Position numbers and translations under genes: made by a program. This document shows, in pieces, positions 27,266 through 35,668 of a stretch of DNA of 64,000 nucleotides; the first letter of the stretch is position 1; each line of letters opens with the position of its first letter. Under the pieces are notes generated by a model. That model had not been told where the DNA came from and did no database searches. It saw only the letters and a list, made by a program, of their open reading frames with translations. Source of the DNA: Chitinophaga oryziterrae (GTDB lineage: Bacteria > Bacteroidota > Bacteroidia > Chitinophagales > Chitinophagaceae); the NCBI RefSeq assembly GCF_009758125.1, contig NZ_WRXO01000004.1:248001-312000 (forward strand). The letters run 5' to 3'.

Positions 27266-29518
27266 ATGAAATACCACGTTTATCTGCTGGGAGCTGTCGT
27301 ATTAATGACTGCCTGTAAAGGAAAGCAGCATACACATGCCACCGATTCACTGGCCATCAGGGAAAAATATGCGGTATCACCGGTACTGGATGCTAAAACG
27401 GCCATCCGGCACATGGTCACTGAAAAAGACCTGGAAGTGCAGTTAGTCGCGTCAGAGCCACTGGTAACCGTTCCCGTTGCCATGACCTTCGACGAAAAAG
27501 GCCGCATGTGGGTAGTGGAAATGACTGGTTATATGCCCGATACCGTTGGTACAGGAGAAGATATCCCCAATGGGAAAATAGTGATCCTGGAAGATACCGA
27601 CAAAGACGGTGTTGCAGACTCCCGTAAAGTATTCCTGGATTCCCTGGTATTACCCAGGGCCATCTGTTTGCTGGAAAATGGGGTGTTAGTGGCAGAACCA
27701 CCCAAACTCTGGTTTGTAGAGATCGATCATGATAAGCCCGGCAAACGTACCCTGGTAGATGATAAATATACAGAAGGCGGAAATGTGGAGCATCAACCCA
27801 ATGGGCTGTTAAGAGCTATGGATAACTGGATCTACAACGCAAAATCTGACAAGAGATATAGAAAAGCAGGTGATAAATGGCTGAAAGAAGAAACTCATTT
27901 CCGCGGCCAGTGGGGACTTTCACAGGATAATTATGGAAGGCTTTTCTATAATAACAACTCAGAAAATGTATTGGGAGATTACTTCCCACCCGGACTCGGC
28001 GCCGGCAACCCGCAACAACGTAACGTTGCCGGTTATGATGAAAAGATAGTACCGGACAAAAAAGTATTCCCCATCAGGGCCACTACCGGTGTGAACCGGG
28101 GCTATATGAAAGGAATACTGGACGATAGCCTGCGCTTAAATGAAATGACGGCCGCCTGCAGTCCATTAGTATACAGAGGGCAACTGCTGGGCAAAGCATA
28201 CGATAATAACGTGTTCGTAGCAGAACCCTCCGGCAACCTGGTTAAACGCAACCTGATACAGGACAGCGGATATATCGTAAAAGGCAAAGAAGCCTATCAT
28301 AAAAAGGAATTCCTGGCCAGTGATGATGAACGTTTTCGCCCGGTAAGTCTCTATGACGCTCCCGATGGCGCTTTATACATAGTAGATATGTACAGAGGGA
28401 TTATCCAGCATAAAACCTTTCTCACCCCTTATCTGAAAAGTGAAATTAAAAGCAGGAATTTAACGAACCCGCTGAACTGCGGACGTATCTACAGAATAGT
28501 GCCGGCAAATACAAAAGTAACACCGGTACAACTGGAGAATGATCCTCAGCAATTACTGGTTTTATTAAATAATAATAACGGATGGATCAGGGATAAGGCA
28601 CAACAGATGATCATCGATCATCATTATACCCTGTTAATTCCTGCTCTCAGAGAACGCCTGCAAAAAACAGACAGCATAAATGGACAAATGCATGCTTTAT
28701 GGACACTGGAAGGACTGGGCGCGCTGCATCTTGCCGATATCCAGTTATTATTACAGCAAAAGAACCCCTATATACAGGCACAGGCATTAGCAGCATTACC
28801 TGCTGTTATTACACCTGCTAATGGCGTACAGATAGCGGAGGAACTGTCTCGTTTAACACAGAATGTTTTCCTGGCTCCTTACGTGGCTTTACTGTTGCCG
28901 GTTTTACCTGCTAAACAGGCCGGGCTCTTGCAGGCGGAATTAATAAAGCATTACGCAAATGACAAGTACGTGGCAGATGCCATTATCAGTAATAATGCGG
29001 GTAAAGAGGCTGATTTGCTGAAAGCGATGCCTGATACGACATTACTGATAGCAAAAAGACTGAAACTGGTATTAAAGAACATAGAAAGTCATAAGAATGA
29101 GAAGCTGACGGAAGGACTGAAGAAGATGTATCCACGTGGGGCCATATTGTTTAAAACAGTATGCCAGACCTGCCACGGTGCAGATGGTAATGGAATACAG
29201 TCGCTGGCGCCACCACTGAACGAGTCGGGCATTGTAACCGGTGAAAAACAAAGATTGATTTCCATTGTACTGTATGGCCTTACCGGACCGGTAGAAGTAG
29301 GGGGAAAGACATATAAAGCACCTGAGATAAGCGGAGATATGCCGGGGATAGGCAGTAATGATGAATATTCTGACAAAGATATAGCCCAGGTACTGAGCTT
29401 CATTCGTAACTGCTGGAGTAATAAAGCTCCTGCAATCACGGAAAAAGATATCCAGGATGTGAGGAAGCAAAACAAAGGCAGGCAAAAGTCTTTTACAATA
29501 AAGGAACTGGGTAAGTAA
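27266..29518 (+). CDS. Dehydrogenase-like lipoprotein with C-terminal cytochrome c
   Basis: A 750-residue lipoprotein (lipobox MTAC, then KGKQH). Residues about 55-420 resemble the beta-propeller of PVC-type glucose/sorbosone-like dehydrogenases (MTFDEKGRMWVVEMTGYMPD, then LLENGVLVAEPPKLWFVE). A helical HEAT-like region follows (about 430-600), and a cytochrome c domain binds heme at CQTCH (Cys633, Cys636, His637), with a Met in GDMPGIG as a possible sixth ligand. It should act in the periplasm or at the outer membrane, oxidising a sugar-like substrate and passing electrons to the attached heme. The ATG at 27266 is preferred over an in-frame TTG at 27260. It abuts the convergent response-regulator gene without any gap. 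Confidence 0.8.
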   Translation: MKYHVYLLGAVVLMTACKGKQHTHATDSLAIREKYAVSPVLDAKTAIRHMVTEKDLEVQLVASEPLVTVPVAMTFDEKGRMWVVEMTGYMPDTVGTGEDIPNGKIVILEDTDKDGVADSRKVFLDSLVLPRAICLLENGVLVAEPPKLWFVEIDHDKPGKRTLVDDKYTEGGNVEHQPNGLLRAMDNWIYNAKSDKRYRKAGDKWLKEETHFRGQWGLSQDNYGRLFYNNNSENVLGDYFPPGLGAGNPQQRNVAGYDEKIVPDKKVFPIRATTGVNRGYMKGILDDSLRLNEMTAACSPLVYRGQLLGKAYDNNVFVAEPSGNLVKRNLIQDSGYIVKGKEAYHKKEFLASDDERFRPVSLYDAPDGALYIVDMYRGIIQHKTFLTPYLKSEIKSRNLTNPLNCGRIYRIVPANTKVTPVQLENDPQQLLVLLNNNNGWIRDKAQQMIIDHHYTLLIPALRERLQKTDSINGQMHALWTLEGLGALHLADIQLLLQQKNPYIQAQALAALPAVITPANGVQIAEELSRLTQNVFLAPYVALLLPVLPAKQAGLLQAELIKHYANDKYVADAIISNNAGKEADLLKAMPDTTLLIAKRLKLVLKNIESHKNEKLTEGLKKMYPRGAILFKTVCQTCHGADGNGIQSLAPPLNESGIVTGEKQRLISIVLYGLTGPVEVGGKTYKAPEISGDMPGIGSNDEYSDKDIAQVLSFIRNCWSNKAPAITEKDIQDVRKQNKGRQKSFTIKELGK

Positions 29519-30922
29519 CTATACCTTTATCTCCAGTAACTGTAACTTATTGTACAGGGTTTTACGATCAATATTCATCAGCCTTGCAGCTTTTGTTTTA
29601 TTGAACTTTACCTCGCGTAATACCTTCATGATTTTTTCGTGTTCTGCCTGTTGTGCAATAGATTTCAGATTGTTATCAGGCTTTCCTATGATGAACACTT
29701 TCTTATGTACCGGCTTGTGTACATCCATCATTTCCTGAGGTAATACCTGTATATCAATTGTACTATTGGCCGGAGTTAACAGGCAGGCTCTCCGGATCAC
29801 GTTCTTCAATTCACGGATATTGCCCGGCCAGCTATAAGTACTGAAGTATTCCAGCATTTCCGCAGATAACGGGCCTGCTTTGCGTTGTAAATCCTTTTCT
29901 GTTTCTTTTACAAATGTTTCTATGAACAAGGGTAGATCTTCCAGTCGATTACGCAGAGGAGGAACAGTGAGTGTGAACTCATTTAGTCTGTAAAATAAGT
30001 CCTCCCGGAATTTATCCTGGATAATAGCCTGAGACAGGTTCTCATTGGAGGCAACGATGATCCTGATATCTACTGCTATTTCTACATTACTCCCTACAGG
30101 CCTTATCATTCTTTCCTGCAGCACACGTAATAATGCTACCTGTATGGAGTAGGAAAGGTTCGCTACTTCATCCAAGAACAATGTACCACCGTTTGCTTCC
30201 TGGAAGGCGCCGGTTTTGGAGCTGATGGCCCCTGTAAAAGAACCTTTCTCATGACCAAACAATTCACTGGCCGCCAGTTCATTGGTAAGGCTGCCACAAT
30301 CCAGTGCTACGAAAGGTTTATCACGGCGCTTACTGCGGCTATGTATTAAGCGGGCAACGGATTCTTTACCGGTACCTGTTTCTCCGAAGATGATGACACT
30401 GTAATTAGTAGGGGCGATAAGCGATATCTGCTGGTCCAGCTCTTTGGACGCACTGCTGGTACCATATACATGTCCGGATTCACTGAGTTTTCCCTGTGCA
30501 TTTACACTGGTGACTGACGGTGTATCGATGGTAGTTTCATTGCCATGTGCATTGGCGATGTATAAGAATGCCTTGTTTGCCAGCAGTACTACCTGCTCTG
30601 CATATAAAGGTTTAGTTATATAATCATAAGCACCGTTTTTGATGAACTGGATGGCAATACGTACATCGGGATAGCCCGTCATAATGATGATGGCTGTCAG
30701 TGGGCTCAGCAAATGTATTTCGCGGGAAAGTGTAGCGCCATCTTTCTCTTTGTCTTTAAGACGGTAATCACAAAAGACAACCTGATAGTGTTTCTCTTTG
30801 ACCATTTTAAGCGCTGTATTGCCAGACATGGTAACATCTACATCAAAGCCTTCTTTCATCAGGATCTTACGTAATAATGTACATGTATGGATCTCATCGT
30901 CTATTATAAGGATACTTCTCAT
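29519..30922 (-). CDS. Sigma-54-dependent response regulator (NtrC family)
   Basis: A 467-residue activator with three domains. The receiver domain (1-120) has Asp8-Asp9, phospho-acceptor Asp52 and the conserved Lys of ITKPL near 104. The AAA+ domain (about 155-390) has Walker A GETGTGKE at 180-187, the sigma-54 loop GSFTGA at 227-232 and Walker B GGTLFLDEV at 245-253. A Fis-type helix-turn-helix lies at the C-terminus (FNKTKAARLMNIDRKTLYNKL). The usual loop is GAFTGA; here Ala is replaced by Ser. No histidine kinase is adjacent, so it is an orphan and its targets are unknown. Confidence 0.93.
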   Translation of the reverse strand: MRSILIIDDEIHTCTLLRKILMKEGFDVDVTMSGNTALKMVKEKHYQVVFCDYRLKDKEKDGATLSREIHLLSPLTAIIIMTGYPDVRIAIQFIKNGAYDYITKPLYAEQVVLLANKAFLYIANAHGNETTIDTPSVTSVNAQGKLSESGHVYGTSSASKELDQQISLIAPTNYSVIIFGETGTGKESVARLIHSRSKRRDKPFVALDCGSLTNELAASELFGHEKGSFTGAISSKTGAFQEANGGTLFLDEVANLSYSIQVALLRVLQERMIRPVGSNVEIAVDIRIIVASNENLSQAIIQDKFREDLFYRLNEFTLTVPPLRNRLEDLPLFIETFVKETEKDLQRKAGPLSAEMLEYFSTYSWPGNIRELKNVIRRACLLTPANSTIDIQVLPQEMMDVHKPVHKKVFIIGKPDNNLKSIAQQAEHEKIMKVLREVKFNKTKAARLMNIDRKTLYNKLQLLEIKV

Positions 30923-30972
30923 AGATTCAAATTGTTTGGAAAAATTATCAGGATGCCTTTTATGCGTTCGTA

Positions 30973-31245
30973 TCAGTAACTTCTGCCGGAGGGAAATGAC
31001 CGGTCAACGCGTTCCTTTGCAACAGCAACGGAGATATTTCTACCACCCAGATTTGTTCCGTCCAGTTCTTTGATTGCTTTATTGCCACTTTCGTCTTCCA
31101 TTTCTACAAAACCAAATCCACGGGATACACCGGTAAATTTGTCGCCGATAATCTTGCAGGAAGCCACTGTTCCATAAGCGGAAAATACTTTCTTTAATTC
31201 TTCCTCATTGATTTGAGACATGAGGTTTGAAACATAAATAGTCAT
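30973..31245 (-). CDS. RNA-binding protein with one RRM domain
   Basis: A 90-residue single-RRM protein. RNP2 is TIYVSNL at residues 2-8 and RNP1 is SRGFGFVEM near residues 41-49, followed by a short basic tail (RVDRSFPSGRSY). Such small RRM proteins occur in Bacteroidota and cyanobacteria and bind single-stranded RNA, often linked to cold or stress adaptation. The start is the ATG at 31245; 18 further upstream codons are open but would add a hydrophobic, non-family leader. It lies between the sigma-54 activator and a region with an SD-like sequence. Confidence 0.88.
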   Translation of the reverse strand: MTIYVSNLMSQINEEELKKVFSAYGTVASCKIIGDKFTGVSRGFGFVEMEDESGNKAIKELDGTNLGGRNISVAVAKERVDRSFPSGRSY

Positions 31246-31351
31246 AATATTTATTTTAAGTGAGAAGATTAACTGAACAAACACATACCCGGAAAGCACT
31301 AAGCCTTTTTGAAACCGTAATACATTGTCTTAAAAAAAATTTGCTCTCGTC

Positions 31352-31362
31352 AGGAGGTGATC
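31352..31362 (+). promoter_or_regulatory. Perfect Shine-Dalgarno-like sequence
   Basis: AGGAGGTGATC is complementary over 11 bases to the conserved 3' end of 16S rRNA. It ends 13 bp before an ATG (18 nt from GGAGG), which is longer than usual. Strong SD sites are rare in Bacteroidota, so this one is unusual. Confidence 0.5.
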
Positions 31363-31375
31363 AGAAGAGATAAAA

Positions 31376-31465
31376 ATGAGCAAATTCAATAATAAAGCTG
31401 CAAGAAGAGGAAACGCGACTAAAAGCAGTGTTGTAAGAGAACTCAATATTTCTATAACACCATAA
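31376..31465 (+). CDS. Possible 29-residue basic peptide
   Basis: An ATG frame of 29 codons (MSKFNNKAARRGN then ATKSSVVRELNISITP) ending in TAA at 31463-31465. Seven Lys/Arg residues make it basic. It has no signal peptide or known motif and I do not recognise it. Support is the 11-base SD-like sequence upstream and the location in a non-coding gap; against it are the short length and the long SD spacing. It could also be a chance frame in the upstream region of the divergent RRM gene. Confidence 0.35.
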   Translation: MSKFNNKAARRGNATKSSVVRELNISITP

Positions 31466-31518
31466 AGGTATCGAAAATAACGCTAGATAAATCATTGAGG
31501 CAATAATAGCATATAAAC

Positions 31519-31558
31519 AATAATGCAGAAAGCCCTCTACGGGGCTTGCTGCATTATT
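31519..31558. terminator. Hairpin near the end of the DUF192 operon
   Basis: A 10-bp stem (31519-31528 with 31549-31558, AATAATGCAG) encloses an inner AGCCC/GGGCT stem. It lies 12 bp downstream of the DUF192 stop on the minus strand. Neither strand has a directly adjacent long T tract, so a terminator or mRNA-end role is only likely. Confidence 0.45.
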
Positions 31559-31570
31559 GGTACAATAACA

Positions 31571-32083
31571 TTATTTTTTTTCCTTGTAGGAGATTTTATC
31601 GCCATAAGCGATATGGTATTTATCAAAGAATCCTGCATTTACTTCCAGCACATACTGTGCTTTCTTAAATGATGGCAGGCTTTCTTCAGAGAGAGGAGTG
31701 GTATACTTCTGTACAGATACGATTTCTCTATGATCATCTATGTATATGATATCCAGAGAGATGTATGTGTTCTTCATCCAGAAGGACTGTTCAGATGCCG
31801 AAGGGAAAATAAAGAGCATGCCCTGTTCATCTGTCATTGATTTTCTGTCCATCAACCCCTGGGCCCTTTCCTGGTTGGTAGTGGCCAGTTCTATATCAAT
31901 TTTCCGGAGGGTATCACTATTGACTTTGCTGAGAAAATACAATTCTCCTTCTTTGGTAAACTGAGGGCCATCATCAGTAACAATGTTGGCAGCTACTGTA
32001 TTACGACCTGCCTGGTTGTTATGGCAGCCTGCAATATAAAGACATAACCCTATGTTAAATAACCATTTAGAAGATAGAAGCAT
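31571..32083 (-). CDS. DUF192 (COG1430) lipoprotein
   Basis: A 170-residue protein with a lipoprotein-type N-terminus (lipobox IAGC, Cys20) and a DUF192 domain: IELATTNQERAQGLMDRKSM near 65-85, GMLFIFPSASEQSFWMKNTYISLDIIYID near 88-116 (in pieces), and YVLEVNAGFFDKYHIAYGDKI near the end. The family is found in many bacteria as a small secreted or lipidated domain; its function is not established. It is the last gene of an operon with mqnE (16 bp gap) and the M43 protease. Confidence 0.85.
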   Translation of the reverse strand: MLLSSKWLFNIGLCLYIAGCHNNQAGRNTVAANIVTDDGPQFTKEGELYFLSKVNSDTLRKIDIELATTNQERAQGLMDRKSMTDEQGMLFIFPSASEQSFWMKNTYISLDIIYIDDHREIVSVQKYTTPLSEESLPSFKKAQYVLEVNAGFFDKYHIAYGDKISYKEKK

Positions 32084-32099
32084 AATATATTAGTTATAA

Positions 32100-33278
32100 T
32101 CAGCCAGCCAGTTCTTCCTCAGTAAATTCCACTTCAGTATAATCTTTGATTTCGTTATAAACAGTATCTCTTTCTACGGGCCTTCTGCCTGCCTGCCGGA
32201 TCAACATCGCTAACTGGGCAGTGTTCATAGACGGTGTTTGTTCTTCAGATCCCGCCATGGAGTAAATCTTGGTGGTATCATCAATGGTACCATCCAGGTC
32301 ATTTACCCCAAATGACAATGTGAGTTGTGCGGTATTTCTTCCCAACATAGGCCAGTAGGCTTTCAGATGAGGGAAGTTATCCATATACAGTCTTGCAACT
32401 GCATATAATTTAAGATCTTCTATGATAGAGGATTCCGGTACATGAGACATTTCATTGTCTTTGTTACGGAACTTCAGTGGTATAAAGGTATTGAAACCAT
32501 GTGTTTCGTCCTGCAGGTTGCGAAGGCGTTCCATATGGTCTACACGGTGCCAGTAGTTCTCTACATGACCATATAACATGGTAGCATTGGTATGCATGCC
32601 CAGTTTATGTGCTGCTTTGTGAATTTCCAGCCATCCTTCCGCATCTACCTTATCGTGGGAGATCTGTACACGTACATCAGGATGGAAGATTTCAGCACCA
32701 CCGCCTGGCATTGACTGTAAACCGGCCTCGTGCAGCTTGCGCATACCTTCGTCTATGGTCAGTTTAGCCTTGCGGAACATATAGTCCAGCTCTACGGCCG
32801 TGAACCCTTTCAGGTGCAGGTCCGGGCGGTAATCCCTTATCTTGCTTAACAGTTCACAGAAGAAGTCGAGGTTCATTTTAGGATGTACCCCCCCTACGAT
32901 ATGTACTTCTGTAACTGGCTGACCATCATACTTTTTCACGATATCCATCATCTCATCGATGCTCAGTTCCCAACCTTCTTCCCGGTTCTTGTAAAGCCGT
33001 GAGTAAGAGCAGAATTTGCAGGTGAACACGCAAACGTTGGTCGGTTCTATATGGAAATTGCGGTTGAAATAGGTTTTGTCGCCATGCATGCGCACCCGCA
33101 CCAGGTTAGCCAGGGCGCCCAGGAAGCCGAGTTCGCCCTTTTCGAATAACAACAATCCTTCTTCAGGTGTTAATCTTTCTGATGATAATACTTTCTCACC
33201 GATGATTTTCAATCCTTTATCCAGTCTGGTATCCTGCAGAAGTATGTCTACAGCAGGAAAGTCATTTCTAGTCGTCAT
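32100..33278 (-). CDS. mqnE: Aminofutalosine synthase (radical SAM)
   Basis: A 392-residue radical SAM enzyme of the futalosine menaquinone pathway, which joins a chorismate-derived enolpyruvyl benzoate to S-adenosylmethionine to form aminofutalosine. The 4Fe-4S motif is CVFTCKFCSYSR near residue 83-94. MqnE-type stretches are GGVHPKMNLDF, MPGGGAEIFHPDVR near 190 and TNATMLYGHVENYWHRVDH near 225. MqnC would carry a different region here, so MqnE is favoured. The start overlaps the stop of the upstream M43 protease gene by 4 bp, so the two are translationally linked. Other mqn genes are not in the window. Confidence 0.9.
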   Translation of the reverse strand: MTTRNDFPAVDILLQDTRLDKGLKIIGEKVLSSERLTPEEGLLLFEKGELGFLGALANLVRVRMHGDKTYFNRNFHIEPTNVCVFTCKFCSYSRLYKNREEGWELSIDEMMDIVKKYDGQPVTEVHIVGGVHPKMNLDFFCELLSKIRDYRPDLHLKGFTAVELDYMFRKAKLTIDEGMRKLHEAGLQSMPGGGAEIFHPDVRVQISHDKVDAEGWLEIHKAAHKLGMHTNATMLYGHVENYWHRVDHMERLRNLQDETHGFNTFIPLKFRNKDNEMSHVPESSIIEDLKLYAVARLYMDNFPHLKAYWPMLGRNTAQLTLSFGVNDLDGTIDDTTKIYSMAGSEEQTPSMNTAQLAMLIRQAGRRPVERDTVYNEIKDYTEVEFTEEELAG

Positions 33279-35413
33279 TGCACTTTTGTTATTTTAATAG
33301 TCTTAACCGAGTTCCTGTAGATTAGTTTCACAAAATAAATACCATTTGGTTCATTTACCAAATCAAAGATGAAACGGTTACTGCTATTGATATCGGAGGC
33401 CTGCTGCTTTGATACCAGTTGTCCTAAAGTGTTATATAACGCTATATATTGGAGGTTTGCCGGTGGTTCCAGGAAGGTAATAAATACCTGGTTGGAGGTT
33501 GGATTTGGCCCAACGGTGTACCCTTTTTCCTTCAGGTAAGGCAGGGTTGCTTTGGTTACCAGGTTGATATTATCCAGGTAGATATTGTTTTCGTCATTGC
33601 TGATGTTGCGGAAAACCACCCGGAACTCACCTTTTTTAATGATAGGGGTGAGGTTCACAGAGTCTCTGCGCCATTCGGCAGCCGTAGGGATGAATTCTGA
33701 GGTAACGGACTGTTTATGTGTCAGAAAATCCGGGCCACCTCTTTTATAAATACTGTCGAATGTGATGCCGCAATCGGAAGTGGTGAGTACCATCAGGCTG
33801 TCCCAGAGGGTTTCACCACTGGTAGCGCCGGAATAGGAAGCGGAAGCCACGTCGAAGAACAGGAATACAGAGTCATAACCGGAAGGGTTCATAAGAGGGG
33901 AGAACAGGTCGTCTGTCTCACCATTTGTATTATAAGCCCGGTTGTGCATCACTACTGATTTGCTGCCCGATTTGGCTGCATCAGTGGTTACTTCCCAGGT
34001 ATAGCTGGCATCATAATTCTTTATTTCCCAGGCTGTTGGCGGGAAGGTACTGCCTTCAAAGCCTTCCGTGAGCGGGAAAGTACCATCTGCATAATATTGG
34101 AAGGCCATGGAAGCGGTATCGTTGGTAATATCGTCGTCCGTTCCGCCATTAGGCTGCGAGGTATAAGCTTTCAGTATATGTGCGCCTTCTCCCGGAGCGG
34201 TGTCAGGTAAGTAGAGCGTATCAGTTTTAAGGGCGGTCAGGCTGCCTGTCCAGTTGAAGGCATGCGTATCACCATTGTCTATCTGGTAGGTGATGGTAAC
34301 GGCAGTGAGCTTGTTAAGACCCTGGTTTTTCAGCACGATATACGGCGTGATGCTGTTCTCGCAGATCTGTGCCGAAGGGGCGAGGATATTTAACACCTGG
34401 GCATCGTTGGCGAGCAGGTTAAGCGGCTGACAGGCATTTGAAGTAAGCAGGCTGGCATGGTCAGCATCCAGGGACACGCGCATTCTGTCTACCTGTTCAG
34501 AAGTGAACAGCAGCATACAGGCATCATCTGAATAGTCCATGTAGTTATTGAACATGATACCCGGAGAAACTTTTGAGCAGTTATCTGTCCTGGGAAATAC
34601 AGGGCAGCCAGAGGTACTGGTACCCTGTAAAGGGGTATCGTCGATACCATCATCGGCTGCGCAGGCATCTTCATCACCCCAGGTATGACGCAGGGTAAAG
34701 TAGTGGCCTATTTCATGGACGGCCGTGCGGCCTTTATTATAAGGGGAAGCTGCAGTACCGGTATTGCCAAAGGCTGTATAATCAACCACCACGCCTTCCT
34801 GGTTGGCCGGATATAAGCCGGGGAAGGTAGCTACGCCAAGGTAGTTGTTGGCAAGATCACATACCCATATATTCAGGTAACGGGTATTATCCCATATATC
34901 AGCGCCACCGGTAGAGGCAAATTTCACACCCTGCGCTGCATTATCCAATGCCGAAAAGCTGTTTTTGGTAGTCGTTACCCTGTCTATACCATTGGTAGGA
35001 TTGTCATCAGGTGTACGCTGTGCCAGGCAAAACTGCAGGGATGAGTTACCTACCAGTGATTGCCATGCTGAAGGCAACTGGGACATATCTGCGTTAGCGG
35101 CGATATAGTCTTCATTGAGTGTAGCTATCTGGGAAAGTACCTGCGCATCCGTTACACTGGCCGGGTTCTTCAACACGATATGTACTACAACGGGAATGGT
35201 AACGGTACTGTAAGACGTTTTTGAGAGAGCCCTTATCTGCTTCATGCGCAGGGTGGCTTCTCTGAGGCTGGCTTCTTTAGCCTCTCTTACCTGCAGCAGG
35301 GCCGGATTGGCCTGGATTTGTTGCAGGATAGATGTTTCGGTTCCACAATTACGTTGTGCAATAGCGGGTAATACATAGAAAATAGTCAGGATAAAAAGGG
35401 TAAAATTGCGCAA
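33275..35413 (-). CDS. Secreted M43 metalloprotease with type IX sorting tail
   Basis: A 712-residue exported protease. A signal peptide (residues 1-20, ending AIAQ) precedes a pappalysin-type (M43) catalytic domain with zinc motif HEIGHYFTLRH (His233, Glu234, His237, His243) and a Met-turn-like NNYMDYSDDACM near 290. A beta-rich region with a MAM/jelly-roll-like part follows (SVVMHNRAYN, YDSVFLFFDVAS). The C-terminal 75 residues (YTVGPNPTSNQVFITF, YNTLGQLV, NGIYFVKL) form a type A T9SS sorting domain, so it should cross the outer membrane by type IX secretion. The predicted start is TTG at 35413. It shares an operon with mqnE and a DUF192 gene, an odd pairing. Confidence 0.88.
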   Translation of the reverse strand: MRNFTLFILTIFYVLPAIAQRNCGTETSILQQIQANPALLQVREAKEASLREATLRMKQIRALSKTSYSTVTIPVVVHIVLKNPASVTDAQVLSQIATLNEDYIAANADMSQLPSAWQSLVGNSSLQFCLAQRTPDDNPTNGIDRVTTTKNSFSALDNAAQGVKFASTGGADIWDNTRYLNIWVCDLANNYLGVATFPGLYPANQEGVVVDYTAFGNTGTAASPYNKGRTAVHEIGHYFTLRHTWGDEDACAADDGIDDTPLQGTSTSGCPVFPRTDNCSKVSPGIMFNNYMDYSDDACMLLFTSEQVDRMRVSLDADHASLLTSNACQPLNLLANDAQVLNILAPSAQICENSITPYIVLKNQGLNKLTAVTITYQIDNGDTHAFNWTGSLTALKTDTLYLPDTAPGEGAHILKAYTSQPNGGTDDDITNDTASMAFQYYADGTFPLTEGFEGSTFPPTAWEIKNYDASYTWEVTTDAAKSGSKSVVMHNRAYNTNGETDDLFSPLMNPSGYDSVFLFFDVASASYSGATSGETLWDSLMVLTTSDCGITFDSIYKRGGPDFLTHKQSVTSEFIPTAAEWRRDSVNLTPIIKKGEFRVVFRNISNDENNIYLDNINLVTKATLPYLKEKGYTVGPNPTSNQVFITFLEPPANLQYIALYNTLGQLVSKQQASDINSSNRFIFDLVNEPNGIYFVKLIYRNSVKTIKITKVQ

Positions 35414-35668
35414 TGTTAAAGTTTGTAAGTCAAAAATTCTTGGCTTCTCAAATGATTTCCGGGGGAAGTTACAATCTCTTTATCAGATCCCCTATAGAGA
35501 ATCTGCGAAAAGGAATATTCCGGCAGTCAATTGATATTAAAACAAATTGAACTACAACGTTAAACGCAAATTGTATGATTTTCTTATTATAGGGGGATTA
35601 TTAATATTGTACTATTTTTAGGGCGCGGACACAATATATAACAGACCCGGCCCGGACTACCTTATACT

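Larger units (their letters stand above)
31246..31570. other. Intergenic region with tiny ORF and hairpin
   Basis: A 325-bp region between the RRM gene and the DUF192 gene. It holds a strong SD-like sequence and a 29-codon ORF (listed separately), plus a hairpin at 31519-31558. The remainder is AT-rich without recognisable features. Confidence 0.6.
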
